Shown one piece after another: positions 25,836-35,967 of a stretch of DNA of 64,000 nt; positions within the stretch are counted from its first letter, which is position 1; the number at the start of each line of letters is the position of its first letter. Both the position numbers and the translations under genes were made by a program. The DNA comes from Paramagnetospirillum magnetotacticum MS-1 (lineage in GTDB: Bacteria > Pseudomonadota > Alphaproteobacteria > Rhodospirillales > Magnetospirillaceae). The stretch covers positions 379,501 to 443,500 of the forward strand of contig NZ_JXSL01000030.1 of the NCBI RefSeq assembly GCF_000829825.1, in the 5' to 3' direction. The notes under the pieces are model-generated. The model did not search any database, was not told the DNA's origin, and saw nothing but the letters and a program-made list of their open reading frames with translations.

Positions 25836-27251
25836 ATGCCCCGCAAGATGCTGCAATTCACCCATCTTCATCAGCGCCAGCCCGACAAGCGCGGCGCCGC
25901 CGAACGCCGCAAGGATTTCGGCGAGATCAGCACCGCCTTCGAAACCGAGAGGGCGGCTGAACAGGCATCGCGCTGCGAGCAATGCGGCATCCCGTTCTGC
26001 TCCATCCACTGTCCCCTGGGCAACAATGTGCCTGACTGGCTGATGCTGGTGGCGCAGGACCGGATGGAGGAGGCCTATGCCGTCTCATCCTCCACCAACA
26101 CCTTTCCCGAGATCTGTGGCCGCATTTGCCCCCAGGACCGCCTGTGCGAGGGCAATTGCGTGCTGGAGCAGTCGACCCACGGCAATGTCACCATCGGCGC
26201 GGTGGAGAAGCACATCACCGAAACCGCCTTCGCCCAAGGATGGGTCAAGCCGGTGCTGGCCGGTGTCGAATCGGGCCGTTCGGTCGGAATCATCGGCGGC
26301 GGCCCGGCCGGTCTGGCGGCGGCTGAAAGCTTGCGCCGCAAGGGCCATTCCGTCACCGTCTATGACCGTCATGACCGCATGGGCGGGTTGCTGATCTATG
26401 GCATTCCCGGCTTCAAGCTGGAAAAGGACGTGGTCGAGCGCCGCATCCGCCTGCTGGCCGAGGCGGGCGTCAAATTCGAAACCGGCGTGGAGATCGGCAA
26501 GACCGTGAGCTTCGCCGAGCTGCGCAAGCGCCATGACGCGGTGCTGATCGCCACCGGCGTCTACAAGGCCAAGCCGCTGGGCATACCCGGCTCGGACCTG
26601 CCCGGCGTGCATGCCGCGCTCGATTATCTTATCGCCCAGAATCGCCGCGACCTGGGCGACACGGTCGAAAGCCTCGACGCCAAGGGCAAGAATGTCGTCG
26701 TCATCGGCGGCGGCGACACCGCCATGGATTGCGTGCGCACCGCCATCCGCCAGGGCGCCAAGTCGGTGAAGTGCCTCTATCGCCGTGACCGGGCCAACAT
26801 GCCCGGCTCCAAGCGCGAAGTGGCCCATGCCGAGGAGGAGGGCGTCGAATTCGTCTGGATGGCCGCTCCCGAAATGGTGAACGGCAAGGCCAAGGCCGAG
26901 GGCGTCAAGGCTGTCCGCATGCATCTGGGCATGCCCGATGCTTCGGGCCGCCAAAGCCCGGTGGCCATCGAGGGGTCGGGCTTTCAGCTTCCCGCCGACA
27001 TGGTCATCGCCGCATTGGGATTTGATCCCGAGGACGTCCCCGCCCTGTTCGGCGCGCCCGAACTCAAGGTCTCCAAATGGGGCACCGTCGAGACCGATGG
27101 CGACTTGATGGCCAGCCTTCCCGGCGTGTTCGGCGCGGGCGACATCGTGCGCGGCGCCTCGCTGGTGGTCTGGGCCATCAAGGACGGCCGCGACGCCGCG
27201 GAAAGCATTCACCGCTACGTCTCGGGCGTGGCGATGAAGGCCGCCGAGTAG
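25836..27251 (+). CDS. gltD: Glutamate synthase (NADPH), small subunit
   Basis: A 471-residue GltD. N-terminal [4Fe-4S] Cys motifs are CEQCGIPFCSIHCPLGN and CGRICPQDRLCEGNC. FAD binding is at IIGGGPAGLAAAESLRRKG, NADPH binding at NVVVIGGGDTAMDCVRTAIR, and the end VFGAGDIVRGASLVVWAI completes the fold. It passes electrons from NADPH to GltB, which uses ammonium made by the nitrate operon or from uptake. SD GAGGA precedes the ATG. It is followed by gltB after a palindromic repeat. Confidence 0.95.
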   Translation: MPRKMLQFTHLHQRQPDKRGAAERRKDFGEISTAFETERAAEQASRCEQCGIPFCSIHCPLGNNVPDWLMLVAQDRMEEAYAVSSSTNTFPEICGRICPQDRLCEGNCVLEQSTHGNVTIGAVEKHITETAFAQGWVKPVLAGVESGRSVGIIGGGPAGLAAAESLRRKGHSVTVYDRHDRMGGLLIYGIPGFKLEKDVVERRIRLLAEAGVKFETGVEIGKTVSFAELRKRHDAVLIATGVYKAKPLGIPGSDLPGVHAALDYLIAQNRRDLGDTVESLDAKGKNVVVIGGGDTAMDCVRTAIRQGAKSVKCLYRRDRANMPGSKREVAHAEEEGVEFVWMAAPEMVNGKAKAEGVKAVRMHLGMPDASGRQSPVAIEGSGFQLPADMVIAALGFDPEDVPALFGAPELKVSKWGTVETDGDLMASLPGVFGAGDIVRGASLVVWAIKDGRDAAESIHRYVSGVAMKAAE

Positions 27252-27261
27252 ATTGGGATTA

Positions 27262-27341
27262 ACCACGAAGGCACGAAGGCGCGAAGGTTAAAGAAGAAAA
27301 GTTTTCTTCCGCTTTTCTTCGTGTCTTCGAGCCTTCGTGGT
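27262..27341. repeat. Imperfect long palindrome, ACCACGAAGGC type (gltD-gltB gap)
   Basis: The ends ACCACGAAGGC and GCCTTCGTGGT are perfect inverted copies. Inside, CGAAG units repeat on each arm, so about 30 bases per arm can pair around an AAAGAAGAAAAG/TTTTCTTC centre. A related element is at 60506-60595 between metF and metH. In both places it sits inside a likely operon and could form an mRNA hairpin that affects stability or coupling. Confidence 0.75.
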
Positions 27342-27385
27342 GAAAACACCGTTTGGGACAGGCCGCCGAGGCCGAGGAGAGCACT

Positions 27386-30300
27386 ATGTCCGATTTCGTC
27401 GCCCAATACCTCGCCAACCAGGAGATCCTGGAATCCGCCGGTATCGACACAAGCCCGCACGACGCCTGCGGCGTCGGCATGGTGGCGGCGCTGGACGGCA
27501 AGCCCCGGCGTGACGTGGTCGAAGCCGGTATCCAGGCCCTGTCCGTGCTGTTCCATCGAGGCGCGGTGGACGCCGACGGCAAGACCGGCGACGGCGCGGG
27601 CATCCATGTGGAAATCCCCCAGGATTTCTTCAAGGAACATGTGGCCAATTCCGGGCATGCGGTAGCCGCCGGACGCCTGGCGGTGGGCATGGTCTTCCTG
27701 CCCAAGACCGATCTGGGCGCCCAGGAGAATTGCCGCTGCATCGTCGAGACCGAGATCCTGAATTTCGGCTATTCCATCTATGGCTGGCGTCAGGTGCCGG
27801 TGGACGTCTCCATCATCGGCGAGAAGGCCAATGCCACCCGGCCCGAGATCGAGCAGATCATGATCGCCAACACGCTGGGCAAGTCGGAGGAGCGGTTCGA
27901 GGCCGATCTGTTCGTCATCCGGAGGCGCATCGAGAAGCGGGTTCTGGGCAATCACATCACCGATTTCTACATCTGCTCGCTGTCGTGCCGCTCCATCATC
28001 TACAAGGGCATGTTCCTGGCCGAACAGTTGACCAGCTTCTATCCCGATCTGCTGGACAAGCGCTTCGTGTCGCGCTTTGCCATCTATCACCAGCGCTATT
28101 CCACCAACACCTTCCCCACCTGGCGTCTGGCCCAGCCCTTCCGCATGCTGGCCCATAACGGCGAGATCAACACTCTCACCGGCAACATCAACTGGATGAA
28201 GGCCCACGAGCCGCGCATGGAACACGAAGTGTTCGGCGCCTCCATGGACGACCTCAAGCCCGTGGTGCAGCCGGGCGGCTCGGATTCCGCCGCTCTCGAC
28301 AATGTCTTCGAGGTCATGTGCCGCGCTGGCCGCCCCGCGCCCCTGGTCAAGCAGATGTTGATCCCGGAAAGCCTGGGCTCCAACGCCCTGATGCCCGAGG
28401 CGCACCGCACCTTCTTCGGCTATTGCAACTCGGTGATCGAGCCCTGGGACGGCCCGGCGGCCATCTGCGCCACCGACGGGTCCTGGGCGGTGGCGGGTGT
28501 CGACCGCAATGGGCTGCGCCCCATGCGCTTCACCATCACCAAGACCGGCTTGCTGATCCTGGGCTCCGAGACCGGCATGGTGAAGGTCAAGGATTGCGAC
28601 GTGGTGGAGAAAGGCCGGGTCGGACCGGGCCAAAGCATCGCCATCGACCTGGACGCGGGTAAGTTCTACCGCGACACCGAGATCAAGGATCTGCTGGCGT
28701 CGCGCCGCAACTATTCCGCCTGGATCAAGCGCATCACCGAACTGGACAGCCTGGTCAAGACCGGGGCGCCCGAACCGGCCGAACTGTCCTCGGACGAATT
28801 GCGCCGCCGTCAGGCCGCCTATGGCATGACCATGGAAGACATGGAGCTGATTCTCCACCCCATGGTCGAGGACGCCAAGGAGGCCATCGGCTCCATGGGC
28901 GACGACACGCCGCTGGCGGTGCTGTCGGCGGGCTATCGCGGCCTGCACCACTTCTTCAAGCAGAACTTCAGCCAAGTCACCAATCCGCCCATCGATTCAC
29001 TTCGCGAATCCCGGGTGATGTCCTTGCGCACCCGGCTGGGCAATCTGGGCAACATCCTCGACGAGGATGAGAGCCAGTGCGATCTGCTGCAGTTGGAAAG
29101 CCCCGTCCTGTCCAACGCTGAGTTCGCCGCCATGCGCAAATATATGGGCGAGGCGGCGGCGGCCATCGACTGCACCTTTGATCCCAAGGGCGGCATCGAG
29201 GCTCTGCGTGATGCCCTGGCCCGCGTGCGCCGCGAATCCGAAGAAGCCGTCAGGGGCGGCTGCACCCATCTGATCCTCACCGACGAGGGGATCGGCGAAT
29301 CACGCGCCGCCATCCCGATGATTTTGGCCGCGGGCGGCGTGCACTCCCATCTGGTGCGCCTTTCCTTGCGCACCTGGACCTCGCTCAATGTGCGCTCGGG
29401 CGAGTGCCTGGACGTGCATTACTTCGCCGTGCTGATCGGCGTGGGCGCCACCACGGTGAACGCCTATCTGGCCCAGGAAGCCATCGCCGAGCGCCAGCGC
29501 AGAGGCCTGTTCGGCTCCATGCCGCTGGAGGAATGTGTGCGGCGCTACAAGTACGCCCTGGACCAGGGGCTGCTCAAGATCATGGCCAAGATGGGCATCT
29601 CCATCGTCAGTTCCTATCGCGGAGGCTATAATTTCGAAGCGGTTGGCCTGTCGCGCACCCTGGTGGCCGAGTTCTTCCCCGGCATGACCAGCCGCATCTC
29701 CGGCATCGGCCTCTCCGGTATCCAGAAGAAGACGGTCGAACAGCACGCTACCGGCTTCACCGGCCCCGCCCCCGCCCTGCCCATCGGCGGCTTCTATCGG
29801 GTGCGGCGCGGCTCGGAGGCCCATTCCTTCGACGGCACGCTGATCCACCTGCTGCAAACGGCGGTGGCCAGCGATTCCTACGCCACCTACAAGAAGTACT
29901 CGGACGGCATGCGCCGCTTGCCGCCCATCACCATCCGCGATCTTTTGGACTTAAAGCCCGCTGGCGCGCCCATCAGCCTGGACGAGGTGGAAAGCATCAC
30001 CGAGATCAGGAAGCGCTTCCTGACGCCGGGCATGTCGCTCGGCGCGCTGAGCCCCGAGGCCCACGGAACGCTGAATATCGCCATGAACCGTATCGGCGCC
30101 AAGTCGGTGTCGGGCGAGGGCGGCGAGGACCGCGAGCGTTACCGCCCGCGCCCCAACGGCGACAACGCCAATTCGGCGGTCAAGCAGATCGCGTCCGGCC
30201 GGTTCGGAGTCACCGCCGAATACCTCAATATGTGCCGCGAGATCGAGATCAAGGTGGCCCAGGGCGCCAAGCCCGGCGAGGGCGGCCAGCTTCCCGGCTT

Positions 30301-31900
30301 CAAGGTGACGGTGGAAATCGCCAAGCTGCGCCATGCCACGCCCGGCGTCATGCTGATCAGCCCGCCGCCCCACCACGACATCTATTCCATCGAGGATCTG
30401 GCCCAGCTCATCTACGACCTGAAGCAGATCAATCCCCAGGCCCGCGTCACGGTGAAGCTGGTGAGCCGTTCCGGCATCGGCACGGTGGCGGCTGGCGTGG
30501 CCAAGGCCAAGGCCGACACCATTTTGGTCTCCGGCCATGTGGGCGGCACGGGCGCCTCGCCCCAGACCTCCATCAAATTCGCGGGCCTGCCCTGGGAACT
30601 GGGCCTGTCCGAGGCCCATCAGGTCCTGACGCTGAACCGTCTGCGCCATCGCGTGAAGCTGCGCACCGACGGCGGCCTCAAGACCGGCCGCGACATCGTC
30701 ATCGCCGCCATGCTGGGCGCCGAGGAGTTCGGCATCGGCACCAGCTCGCTGGTGGCCATGGGCTGCATCATGGTGCGCCAGTGCCATTCCAACACCTGCC
30801 CCGTCGGCGTCTGCACCCAGGACCTCTCCTTGCGCGAGAAGTTCACTGGCAGCCCGGAGAAGGTGGTCAACCTGTTCAGCTTCATCGCCGAGGAGGTCCG
30901 CGAAATCCTCGCCTCGCTGGGTGTGCGTTCGCTGGCCGAGATCATCGGCCGCGCCGACATGCTGCATCAGGTCAGCCGAGGCGCCAGCCATCTGGACGAT
31001 CTGGACTTGAACCCGCTGCTGGCCCAGGCCGATACGGGCGGATTCCCCCGCTATTGCGTCGAGGACAAGACCCAGGAAGTGCCCGAGACCTTGGACGCCC
31101 AGATGATCATCGACGCCAAGCCCGCCCTGGAAGACGGCGAGAAGATGCAGCTGGACTACAATGTGCGAAACGTCCAGCGCGCCATCGGCACCAAGCTGTC
31201 CCACAAGATCTTCAAGCGCCACGGCATGACGGGGCTGGAACCCGGCCATGTCACCGTGCGCTTGCGCGGCTCGGCGGGGCAAAGCCTGGGGGCCTTCGCG
31301 GTGCAGGGCCTGACGCTCGAAGTGTTCGGCGATTCCAACGACTATGTGGGCAAGGGCCTGTCGGGCGGCACCATCATCGTGCGCCCGCCCGTGGCCTCCA
31401 ACCTGAAAAGCAACCAGAACACCATCATCGGCAACACGGTGCTGTACGGCGCTACAGCGGGAAAGCTCTTCGCCGCCGGTCAGGCGGGCGAGCGCTTCGC
31501 TGTGCGTAATTCCGGCGCCGAGACGGTGATCGAGGGCTGCGGCTCCAATGGCTGCGAATACATGACCGGCGGCACCGCCGTGATCTTGGGGCCGGTGGGC
31601 GCCAACTTCGCCGCGGGCATGACGGGCGGAATGGCCTTCGTCTATGACTCGGATCAAAGCTTCGCTAAACGCGTCAACCCGGAAAGCGTCATCTGGCAAC
31701 GCCTGGAGACGCCCCACTGGGAAGGCGTGCTGAAATCCCTGGTGCAGGAACATGCCGCCGTCACCGGCTCGGCCTGGGCGGAATCCCTGCTGGCCGATTG
31801 GGACCGCGAAGTACCGCGCTTCTGGCAGGTCGTGCCGAAGGAGATGCTGTCGCGCCTTACCCATCCGGTGGGCCGCGACCGCAACGCCGCCGCCGAATAA
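27386..31900 (+). CDS. gltB: Glutamate synthase, large subunit
   Basis: A 1504-residue GltB. The glutaminase (class II amidotransferase) domain follows a propeptide of about 34 residues; its nucleophile is the Cys in DACGVGMVAALDG. The central domain leads to the FMN-binding synthase domain (GGTGASPQTSIKFAG, GAEEFGIGTSSLVAMGC) with the [3Fe-4S] motif CIMVRQCHSNTCPVGVC. The C-terminal beta-helix domain shows the usual Gly-rich repeats (GNTVLYGATAGKLFAAGQAG). It makes two glutamates from glutamine and 2-oxoglutarate with GltD. The ATG follows GAGGAGAGC. Confidence 0.96.
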   Translation: MSDFVAQYLANQEILESAGIDTSPHDACGVGMVAALDGKPRRDVVEAGIQALSVLFHRGAVDADGKTGDGAGIHVEIPQDFFKEHVANSGHAVAAGRLAVGMVFLPKTDLGAQENCRCIVETEILNFGYSIYGWRQVPVDVSIIGEKANATRPEIEQIMIANTLGKSEERFEADLFVIRRRIEKRVLGNHITDFYICSLSCRSIIYKGMFLAEQLTSFYPDLLDKRFVSRFAIYHQRYSTNTFPTWRLAQPFRMLAHNGEINTLTGNINWMKAHEPRMEHEVFGASMDDLKPVVQPGGSDSAALDNVFEVMCRAGRPAPLVKQMLIPESLGSNALMPEAHRTFFGYCNSVIEPWDGPAAICATDGSWAVAGVDRNGLRPMRFTITKTGLLILGSETGMVKVKDCDVVEKGRVGPGQSIAIDLDAGKFYRDTEIKDLLASRRNYSAWIKRITELDSLVKTGAPEPAELSSDELRRRQAAYGMTMEDMELILHPMVEDAKEAIGSMGDDTPLAVLSAGYRGLHHFFKQNFSQVTNPPIDSLRESRVMSLRTRLGNLGNILDEDESQCDLLQLESPVLSNAEFAAMRKYMGEAAAAIDCTFDPKGGIEALRDALARVRRESEEAVRGGCTHLILTDEGIGESRAAIPMILAAGGVHSHLVRLSLRTWTSLNVRSGECLDVHYFAVLIGVGATTVNAYLAQEAIAERQRRGLFGSMPLEECVRRYKYALDQGLLKIMAKMGISIVSSYRGGYNFEAVGLSRTLVAEFFPGMTSRISGIGLSGIQKKTVEQHATGFTGPAPALPIGGFYRVRRGSEAHSFDGTLIHLLQTAVASDSYATYKKYSDGMRRLPPITIRDLLDLKPAGAPISLDEVESITEIRKRFLTPGMSLGALSPEAHGTLNIAMNRIGAKSVSGEGGEDRERYRPRPNGDNANSAVKQIASGRFGVTAEYLNMCREIEIKVAQGAKPGEGGQLPGFKVTVEIAKLRHATPGVMLISPPPHHDIYSIEDLAQLIYDLKQINPQARVTVKLVSRSGIGTVAAGVAKAKADTILVSGHVGGTGASPQTSIKFAGLPWELGLSEAHQVLTLNRLRHRVKLRTDGGLKTGRDIVIAAMLGAEEFGIGTSSLVAMGCIMVRQCHSNTCPVGVCTQDLSLREKFTGSPEKVVNLFSFIAEEVREILASLGVRSLAEIIGRADMLHQVSRGASHLDDLDLNPLLAQADTGGFPRYCVEDKTQEVPETLDAQMIIDAKPALEDGEKMQLDYNVRNVQRAIGTKLSHKIFKRHGMTGLEPGHVTVRLRGSAGQSLGAFAVQGLTLEVFGDSNDYVGKGLSGGTIIVRPPVASNLKSNQNTIIGNTVLYGATAGKLFAAGQAGERFAVRNSGAETVIEGCGSNGCEYMTGGTAVILGPVGANFAAGMTGGMAFVYDSDQSFAKRVNPESVIWQRLETPHWEGVLKSLVQEHAAVTGSAWAESLLADWDREVPRFWQVVPKEMLSRLTHPVGRDRNAAAE

Positions 31901-31921
31901 CCGGAAGCATAATAAGGCCTA

Positions 31922-31949
31922 GCCGGAGTGAGGCTTTCCCTCCTCCGGC
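31922..31949 (+). terminator. Hairpin after gltB, weak terminator candidate
   Basis: GCCGGAG and CTCCGGC form a 7-base stem around 14 bases. No T-run follows, so termination here is uncertain. Confidence 0.35.
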
Positions 31950-32035
31950 CGGACCGCCCCCTACCCGTTTACCCATATCAACATTGAAGACTTTCTGCGG
32001 CACTCTTTGGAGGCAGTGCAGCGTAAGGTTCGGAC

Positions 32036-32398
32036 ATGATCGCCATCTGGGACAATCGATATACGGTGGGCAACGCCCTGGCCGATGCCGAACACCGGCA
32101 GGTGATCAGCCTTCTCAACGAGATCGACGTGGCCCGCTCGGTGGGCGCTCCGCCCGAGGTGATCGGCAAGGCCCTGGAAACCCTGGTGCGGTCCATCGAA
32201 TCCCATTTTGCCGGCGACCAGCCCCCCCAGCGGGAACATGCCGCCATCATCATGTCGGCCCGCCGCCTGCTGACTTCCTGGCAGAGCCGCGCCCCCGGCG
32301 CTATCGAACGCCGCGCGCTGATCAATCTGGCGCGGCGCTGGTTCGACCACATGGGGCGGAACGAACGCGTCATGACCTCCCAGCGTCTAGCGGGATAG
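32036..32398 (+). CDS. Hemerythrin-like protein with incomplete metal ligands
   Basis: A 120-residue protein whose N-terminus (IWDNRYTVGNALADAEHRQVISLLNEI) follows the bacteriohemerythrin pattern, including the first His in DAEHRQ. The later ligands are poorly kept: the HxxxE unit reads HFAGDQPPQREH and the final H..D pair is reduced to FDHMGRNE. It therefore looks like a hemerythrin fold that has partly lost its di-iron site. It stands alone downstream of gltB. A distinct small regulatory role is possible but not shown. Confidence 0.55.
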   Translation: MIAIWDNRYTVGNALADAEHRQVISLLNEIDVARSVGAPPEVIGKALETLVRSIESHFAGDQPPQREHAAIIMSARRLLTSWQSRAPGAIERRALINLARRWFDHMGRNERVMTSQRLAG

Positions 32399-32428
32399 CC
32401 GGTCGTAATGTAACGGGTGAAGTGCTGT

Positions 32429-32724
32429 TGGCGTCCGCGGAGGGACTCGAACCCCCGGCCCCAAGTTTCATACCACTTCGGCTTTCGCCGCCGCCTTTCG
32501 GCGTTCGTGGTCTGGACTGTCCCTTCACCATAGACCAAAGTCCTTAGGTGTCGCCCGTCCAGTCTCTACACCTTCCCCTTGCGGGGCTTGGCTCGGGATT
32601 GGCAAGACGAAAGTACGTCTAGCGTTCCCCGACTTTGAGCGAATCCGTTGCGTCGTTTCCGGTCGCAACGCCCAGTTTTATAAAACGAGGAAACTTGTGC
32701 TCTATCCAGCTGAGCTACGCGGAC
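32429..32724 (-). tRNA. tRNA-Arg(CCU) interrupted by a group I intron
   Basis: Read on the minus strand, the 5' exon is 32724-32688 and the 3' exon 32468-32429. Spliced, they give acceptor arms GTCCGCG/CGCGGAC, discriminator G and an encoded CCA. The D arm is GCTC...GAGC, the anticodon arm CAAGT, loop TTCCTAA, ACTTG with anticodon CCU, and the T arm has TTCGAGT. The intron lies directly after the anticodon. It decodes AGG. Standard short tRNA searches would miss it because of the insertion. Confidence 0.92.
32469..32687 (-). ncRNA. Group I self-splicing intron (IC3-like) in tRNA-Arg(CCU)
   Basis: A 219-base insertion whose upstream exon ends in U and whose last base is G (the omega G), as group I introns require. 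Its core has GAAGGTGTAGAGACTGGACG, ACACCTAAGG and TATGGTGAAGG then ACAGTCCAG, which I recognise from the Azoarcus tRNA-Ile intron core. The P7 pairing is GACUG (32564-32560) with CAGUC (32519-32515), where the Azoarcus sequence has GACUA/UAGUC, a compensating change. No open frame for a homing endonuclease is inside. Confidence 0.9.
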
Positions 32725-32949
32725 TTTAACTCCAACATCACGATCCTAGCCGACCAGCGCATTGCCCGGCAACCCAAGATCGGGAACGCAAGGTAAAATC
32801 GGCCAGGGCCGGATAGATGCCAGATCGGACCCGCTTTGGCAACCCGCCTCCCGCCGCGACAATCCTTGTCATGCCAGCGTTCTTGACCGGTGCGCCGACA
32901 GGAGTATACCTAACCCCCTGAAATTCCATTCCCGGAGTCATTCCTCGTC

Positions 32950-33948
32950 ATGAAGCGCATCTTTTCCGGCGTCCAGCCCACCGGTAACCTCCATCTCGGC
33001 AATTACCTGGGCGCCATCCGTAACTGGGTGCGGCTTCAAGATGAGTACGAGTGCATCTTCTGCATCGTCGACATGCATGCCATCACCTTGTGGCAGGACC
33101 CTAAAGAACTGACCCGCAACATCCGCGAAGTCACCGCGGGCATGATCGCCGCGGGCGTGGACCCGGCCAAGCATATCGTCTTCAACCAGTCCATGGTTCC
33201 GGCCCATGCCCAGTTGGCCTGGATCTTCAATTGCGTGGCGCGCATGGGCTGGCTCAACCGCATGACCCAGTTCAAGGACAAGGCGGGCAAGCACAAGGAG
33301 AATGCCTCGGTCGGCCTGTTCGCCTATCCCAATCTGATGAGCGCCGACATCCTGACCTACAAGGCCACCCATGTACCGGTGGGCGAGGATCAGAAGCAGC
33401 ATCTGGAACTGGCCCGCGACACCGCCCAGAAGTTCAACAACGACTTCGGCGTCGAGTTCTTCCCCCTGCCCGAGCCCATCATTCCGCCGGAAGCCGCGCG
33501 CATCATGAGCCTGCGCGACGGCGCCAAGAAGATGAGCAAGTCGGACGAAAGCGATTACTCGCGCATCAACATGACCGACGACGCCGACACCATCGCCCTG
33601 AAGATCCGCAAGGCCAAGACCGATCTCGAACCCCTGCCCGCCACTCTCGAGGGGCTTGAAGGCCGCCCCGAGGCCTCCAACCTTCTGGGGATCTACGCCG
33701 CGCTGTCGGGCAAGGAGAAGATCCAGGTGGTGACCCAATTCGAAGGCAAGCAGTTCTCGGACTTCAAGAAGGAACTGGTGGATCTGGCCGTTTCGGTGCT
33801 GGGCCCCATCAATACCGAGATGAAGCGTCTGATGACCGACACCAATCATATCGATGCCGTGCTGCGCTCGGGCGCCGAGCGGGCCGATGCCATCGCGGCC
33901 CCCATCATCCGCGAGGTCTACGACATCGTGGGGTTCCTGCGGCCGTGA
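32950..33948 (+). CDS. trpS: Tryptophan--tRNA ligase
   Basis: A 332-residue class I aminoacyl-tRNA synthetase. The HIGH-like motif is [13 protein letters not shown] at residues 10-22 and the KMSKS motif is in [11 protein letters not shown] near residue 197. Other TrpRS segments are CIVDMHAIT and [17 protein letters not shown]. It charges tRNA-Trp in the cytoplasm. Its stop codon overlaps the GTG start of the following DUF2333 gene, so they are co-transcribed. Confidence 0.96.
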   Translation: MKRIFSGVQPTGNLHLGNYLGAIRNWVRLQDEYECIFCIVDMHAITLWQDPKELTRNIREVTAGMIAAGVDPAKHIVFNQSMVPAHAQLAWIFNCVARMGWLNRMTQFKDKAGKHKENASVGLFAYPNLMSADILTYKATHVPVGEDQKQHLELARDTAQKFNNDFGVEFFPLPEPIIPPEAARIMSLRDGAKKMSKSDESDYSRINMTDDADTIALKIRKAKTDLEPLPATLEGLEGRPEASNLLGIYAALSGKEKIQVVTQFEGKQFSDFKKELVDLAVSVLGPINTEMKRLMTDTNHIDAVLRSGAERADAIAAPIIREVYDIVGFLRP

Positions 33949-34925
33949 CCCAGCGCTTCGCCGAATCCATGCTCAACGCCGTCGCCGCCGCCCTGGCTGG
34001 CATCGCGGCCGTTCTGCGCCATCCGTCGCGCCGCTTCGTGCTGTGGGCCTTCGCCATCACCGTGGTGCTGGTCTTTCCCATCGCCATGATGGTGATCAGC
34101 AAGGTGGACGACAATCCCGACTTCACGTCCGCGACCGTGACCGCGCCCCGCTCGCGCGGTGTGGCGGTGGCCGCCGCCCTGATCACCCGCGAGTTGGACA
34201 GCAACAAGTGGCACGCCAACGACCCGTTCTTCATGCCGGGCGCCTGGCTGCGCGACATGCCCGCCTTCCAGCTTGGCCTGGTGGGCGGACTGGCGCGCGT
34301 GGTCGGCGCGCTGAATTCCGAGAAGGGCGTGGCCTTCGGTCCCAACGGCACCGACGTCAATCTCAACCACGCCGCCGGGCTGCTGAAATATCCCGGCACG
34401 GTGTGGAAGTTCGACACCCATAAATCCTGGCTGCCCACCGCCTCGGCGGAAAAGCAGTACCGCAACGCCCAGCGCTCGCTGGACCTCTATAACGACATGG
34501 TCGCCGCTGGAACCGCCGCGTTCGAGCGCAAGCCCGAAGCTCTGGCCGCATTGGTCGAGGCGCTGATCCGCGATCTGGACGAGGTCACCGAGGCCATCGA
34601 CCACCATCTGGCGGATAAGCGCCCGGTCCTGCTGGATTTCAGCGTGGACGGCGTATTCTATGGCAATAAGGGGCGGCTTTACGCCTATTCCATCGTACTG
34701 CGCGAATTGGGCCGCGACTTCGAGAAGGTGCTGAGCGACCGCCGTCAGACCGAGGCCTGGACCCGCATGGTCGATCAACTGGCCGGAGCGGCGCGCCTGC
34801 GTCCCTGGCTGGTGTGGAGCGCCGCCCCCGATTCCAGCTTCCTGCCCAACCATCTGGCCTCTCAAGGCTATGCCACGCTTCGGGTGCGCATGCAGGCCGC
34901 CGAGTTGTTGGCCGCGCTGAAATAG
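33945..34925 (+). CDS. DUF2333 family membrane-anchored protein
   Basis: A 326-residue protein with one N-terminal membrane segment ([20 protein letters not shown], near residues 30-50) and a large domain probably on the periplasmic side. The sequence [30 protein letters not shown] matches my memory of DUF2333 (quoted parts: [18 protein letters not shown]). The function of the family is unknown. The GTG start overlaps the trpS stop. Confidence 0.75.
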   Translation: MTQRFAESMLNAVAAALAGIAAVLRHPSRRFVLWAFAITVVLVFPIAMMVISKVDDNPDFTSATVTAPRSRGVAVAAALITRELDSNKWHANDPFFMPGAWLRDMPAFQLGLVGGLARVVGALNSEKGVAFGPNGTDVNLNHAAGLLKYPGTVWKFDTHKSWLPTASAEKQYRNAQRSLDLYNDMVAAGTAAFERKPEALAALVEALIRDLDEVTEAIDHHLADKRPVLLDFSVDGVFYGNKGRLYAYSIVLRELGRDFEKVLSDRRQTEAWTRMVDQLAGAARLRPWLVWSAAPDSSFLPNHLASQGYATLRVRMQAAELLAALK

Positions 34926-35040
34926 GGCTAACATTAGAAAAACGTAAAATTCCTATTGCCATGATACCCCGGTTGGAGCGACAACCAAGGAGCCCCGTAA
35001 GCGCCGGTTGAGAGTGCAAGGGGCAGAGGGGGCGGAAGGA

Positions 35041-35967
35041 ATGCAGATCTACCTTCCCATCGCCGAAATGTCGGTGAACATCTTCGTCATCCTTGGATTG
35101 GGCGGCGGAGTGGGATTCATGTCGGGCCTGTTCGGGGTCGGCGGCGGATTTCTGATGACTCCGCTGCTGATTTTCCTGGGCGTACCGCCCACCGTGGCGG
35201 TGGGGACCGAGGCCAACCAGATCGTCGCCTCGTCGGTGTCGGGCGTGCTGGCCCATTGGCGGCGCGGCAATGTTGACGTGAAGATGGGGCTGATCCTGAC
35301 GCTGGGCGGCTTCGTCGGCTCGACCTTGGGCGTCTATGTCTTCAAATGGCTGCGCGGCCTGGGCCAGATCGATCTGGTCATCTCGCTGCTTTACATCGTT
35401 TTTCTCGGCATCGTCGGCTCGCTGATGCTGGTGGAAAGCATCCAGGCCCTGATGGCCAGCAAGCGCAATGGCGGCACCGTTCCGGTGCGTAAGAAGCACC
35501 AACACAGCTGGATGCACGGCCTGCCCTTCAAGATGCGCTTTCGCCGTTCGCAGCTCTATATCAGCGCCATCGTTCCGGCCGCCATCGGCCTGCTGGTGGG
35601 CATCCTGGCGGCCCTGATGGGCGTGGGCGGCGGATTCATCATGGTGCCCGCCATGATCTATCTGCTGGGCATGCCGACCGCAGTGGTGGTGGGAACCTCG
35701 CTGTTCCAGATCATCTTCGTCACCGCCAACGCCACTTTCTTGCAATCGACCATGAACCACACGGTGGATGTGGTGCTGGCCCTGCTGCTGCTGCTGGGCG
35801 GCGTGATCGGGGCCCAGATCGGCGCCCGCTTCGGCGTCAAGCTCAAGGGCGAGCAATTGCGCTCGCTGCTGGCCTTGATGGTTCTGGCCGTCTGCGTCAA
35901 GCTGCTGTTCGACATGGTCACCGTGCCGAGCGAGCTGTTCGCCGCCGGGACGGGGGGGAAGCACTGA
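35041..35967 (+). CDS. TauE/SafE family sulfite/anion exporter
   Basis: A 308-residue inner-membrane protein with two related halves, each opening with a Gly-rich signature: GFMSGLFGVGGGFLMTPLL and AALMGVGGGFIMVPAMIYL. Such proteins move sulfite, sulfonates or related anions. The first half is followed by a cytoplasmic Lys/His loop (RKKHQHSWMHG). The ATG at 35041 follows GGAAGGA. It overlaps the TIGR02186 gene by one base, a frequent pairing in alphaproteobacteria. Confidence 0.88.
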   Translation: MQIYLPIAEMSVNIFVILGLGGGVGFMSGLFGVGGGFLMTPLLIFLGVPPTVAVGTEANQIVASSVSGVLAHWRRGNVDVKMGLILTLGGFVGSTLGVYVFKWLRGLGQIDLVISLLYIVFLGIVGSLMLVESIQALMASKRNGGTVPVRKKHQHSWMHGLPFKMRFRRSQLYISAIVPAAIGLLVGILAALMGVGGGFIMVPAMIYLLGMPTAVVVGTSLFQIIFVTANATFLQSTMNHTVDVVLALLLLLGGVIGAQIGARFGVKLKGEQLRSLLALMVLAVCVKLLFDMVTVPSELFAAGTGGKH

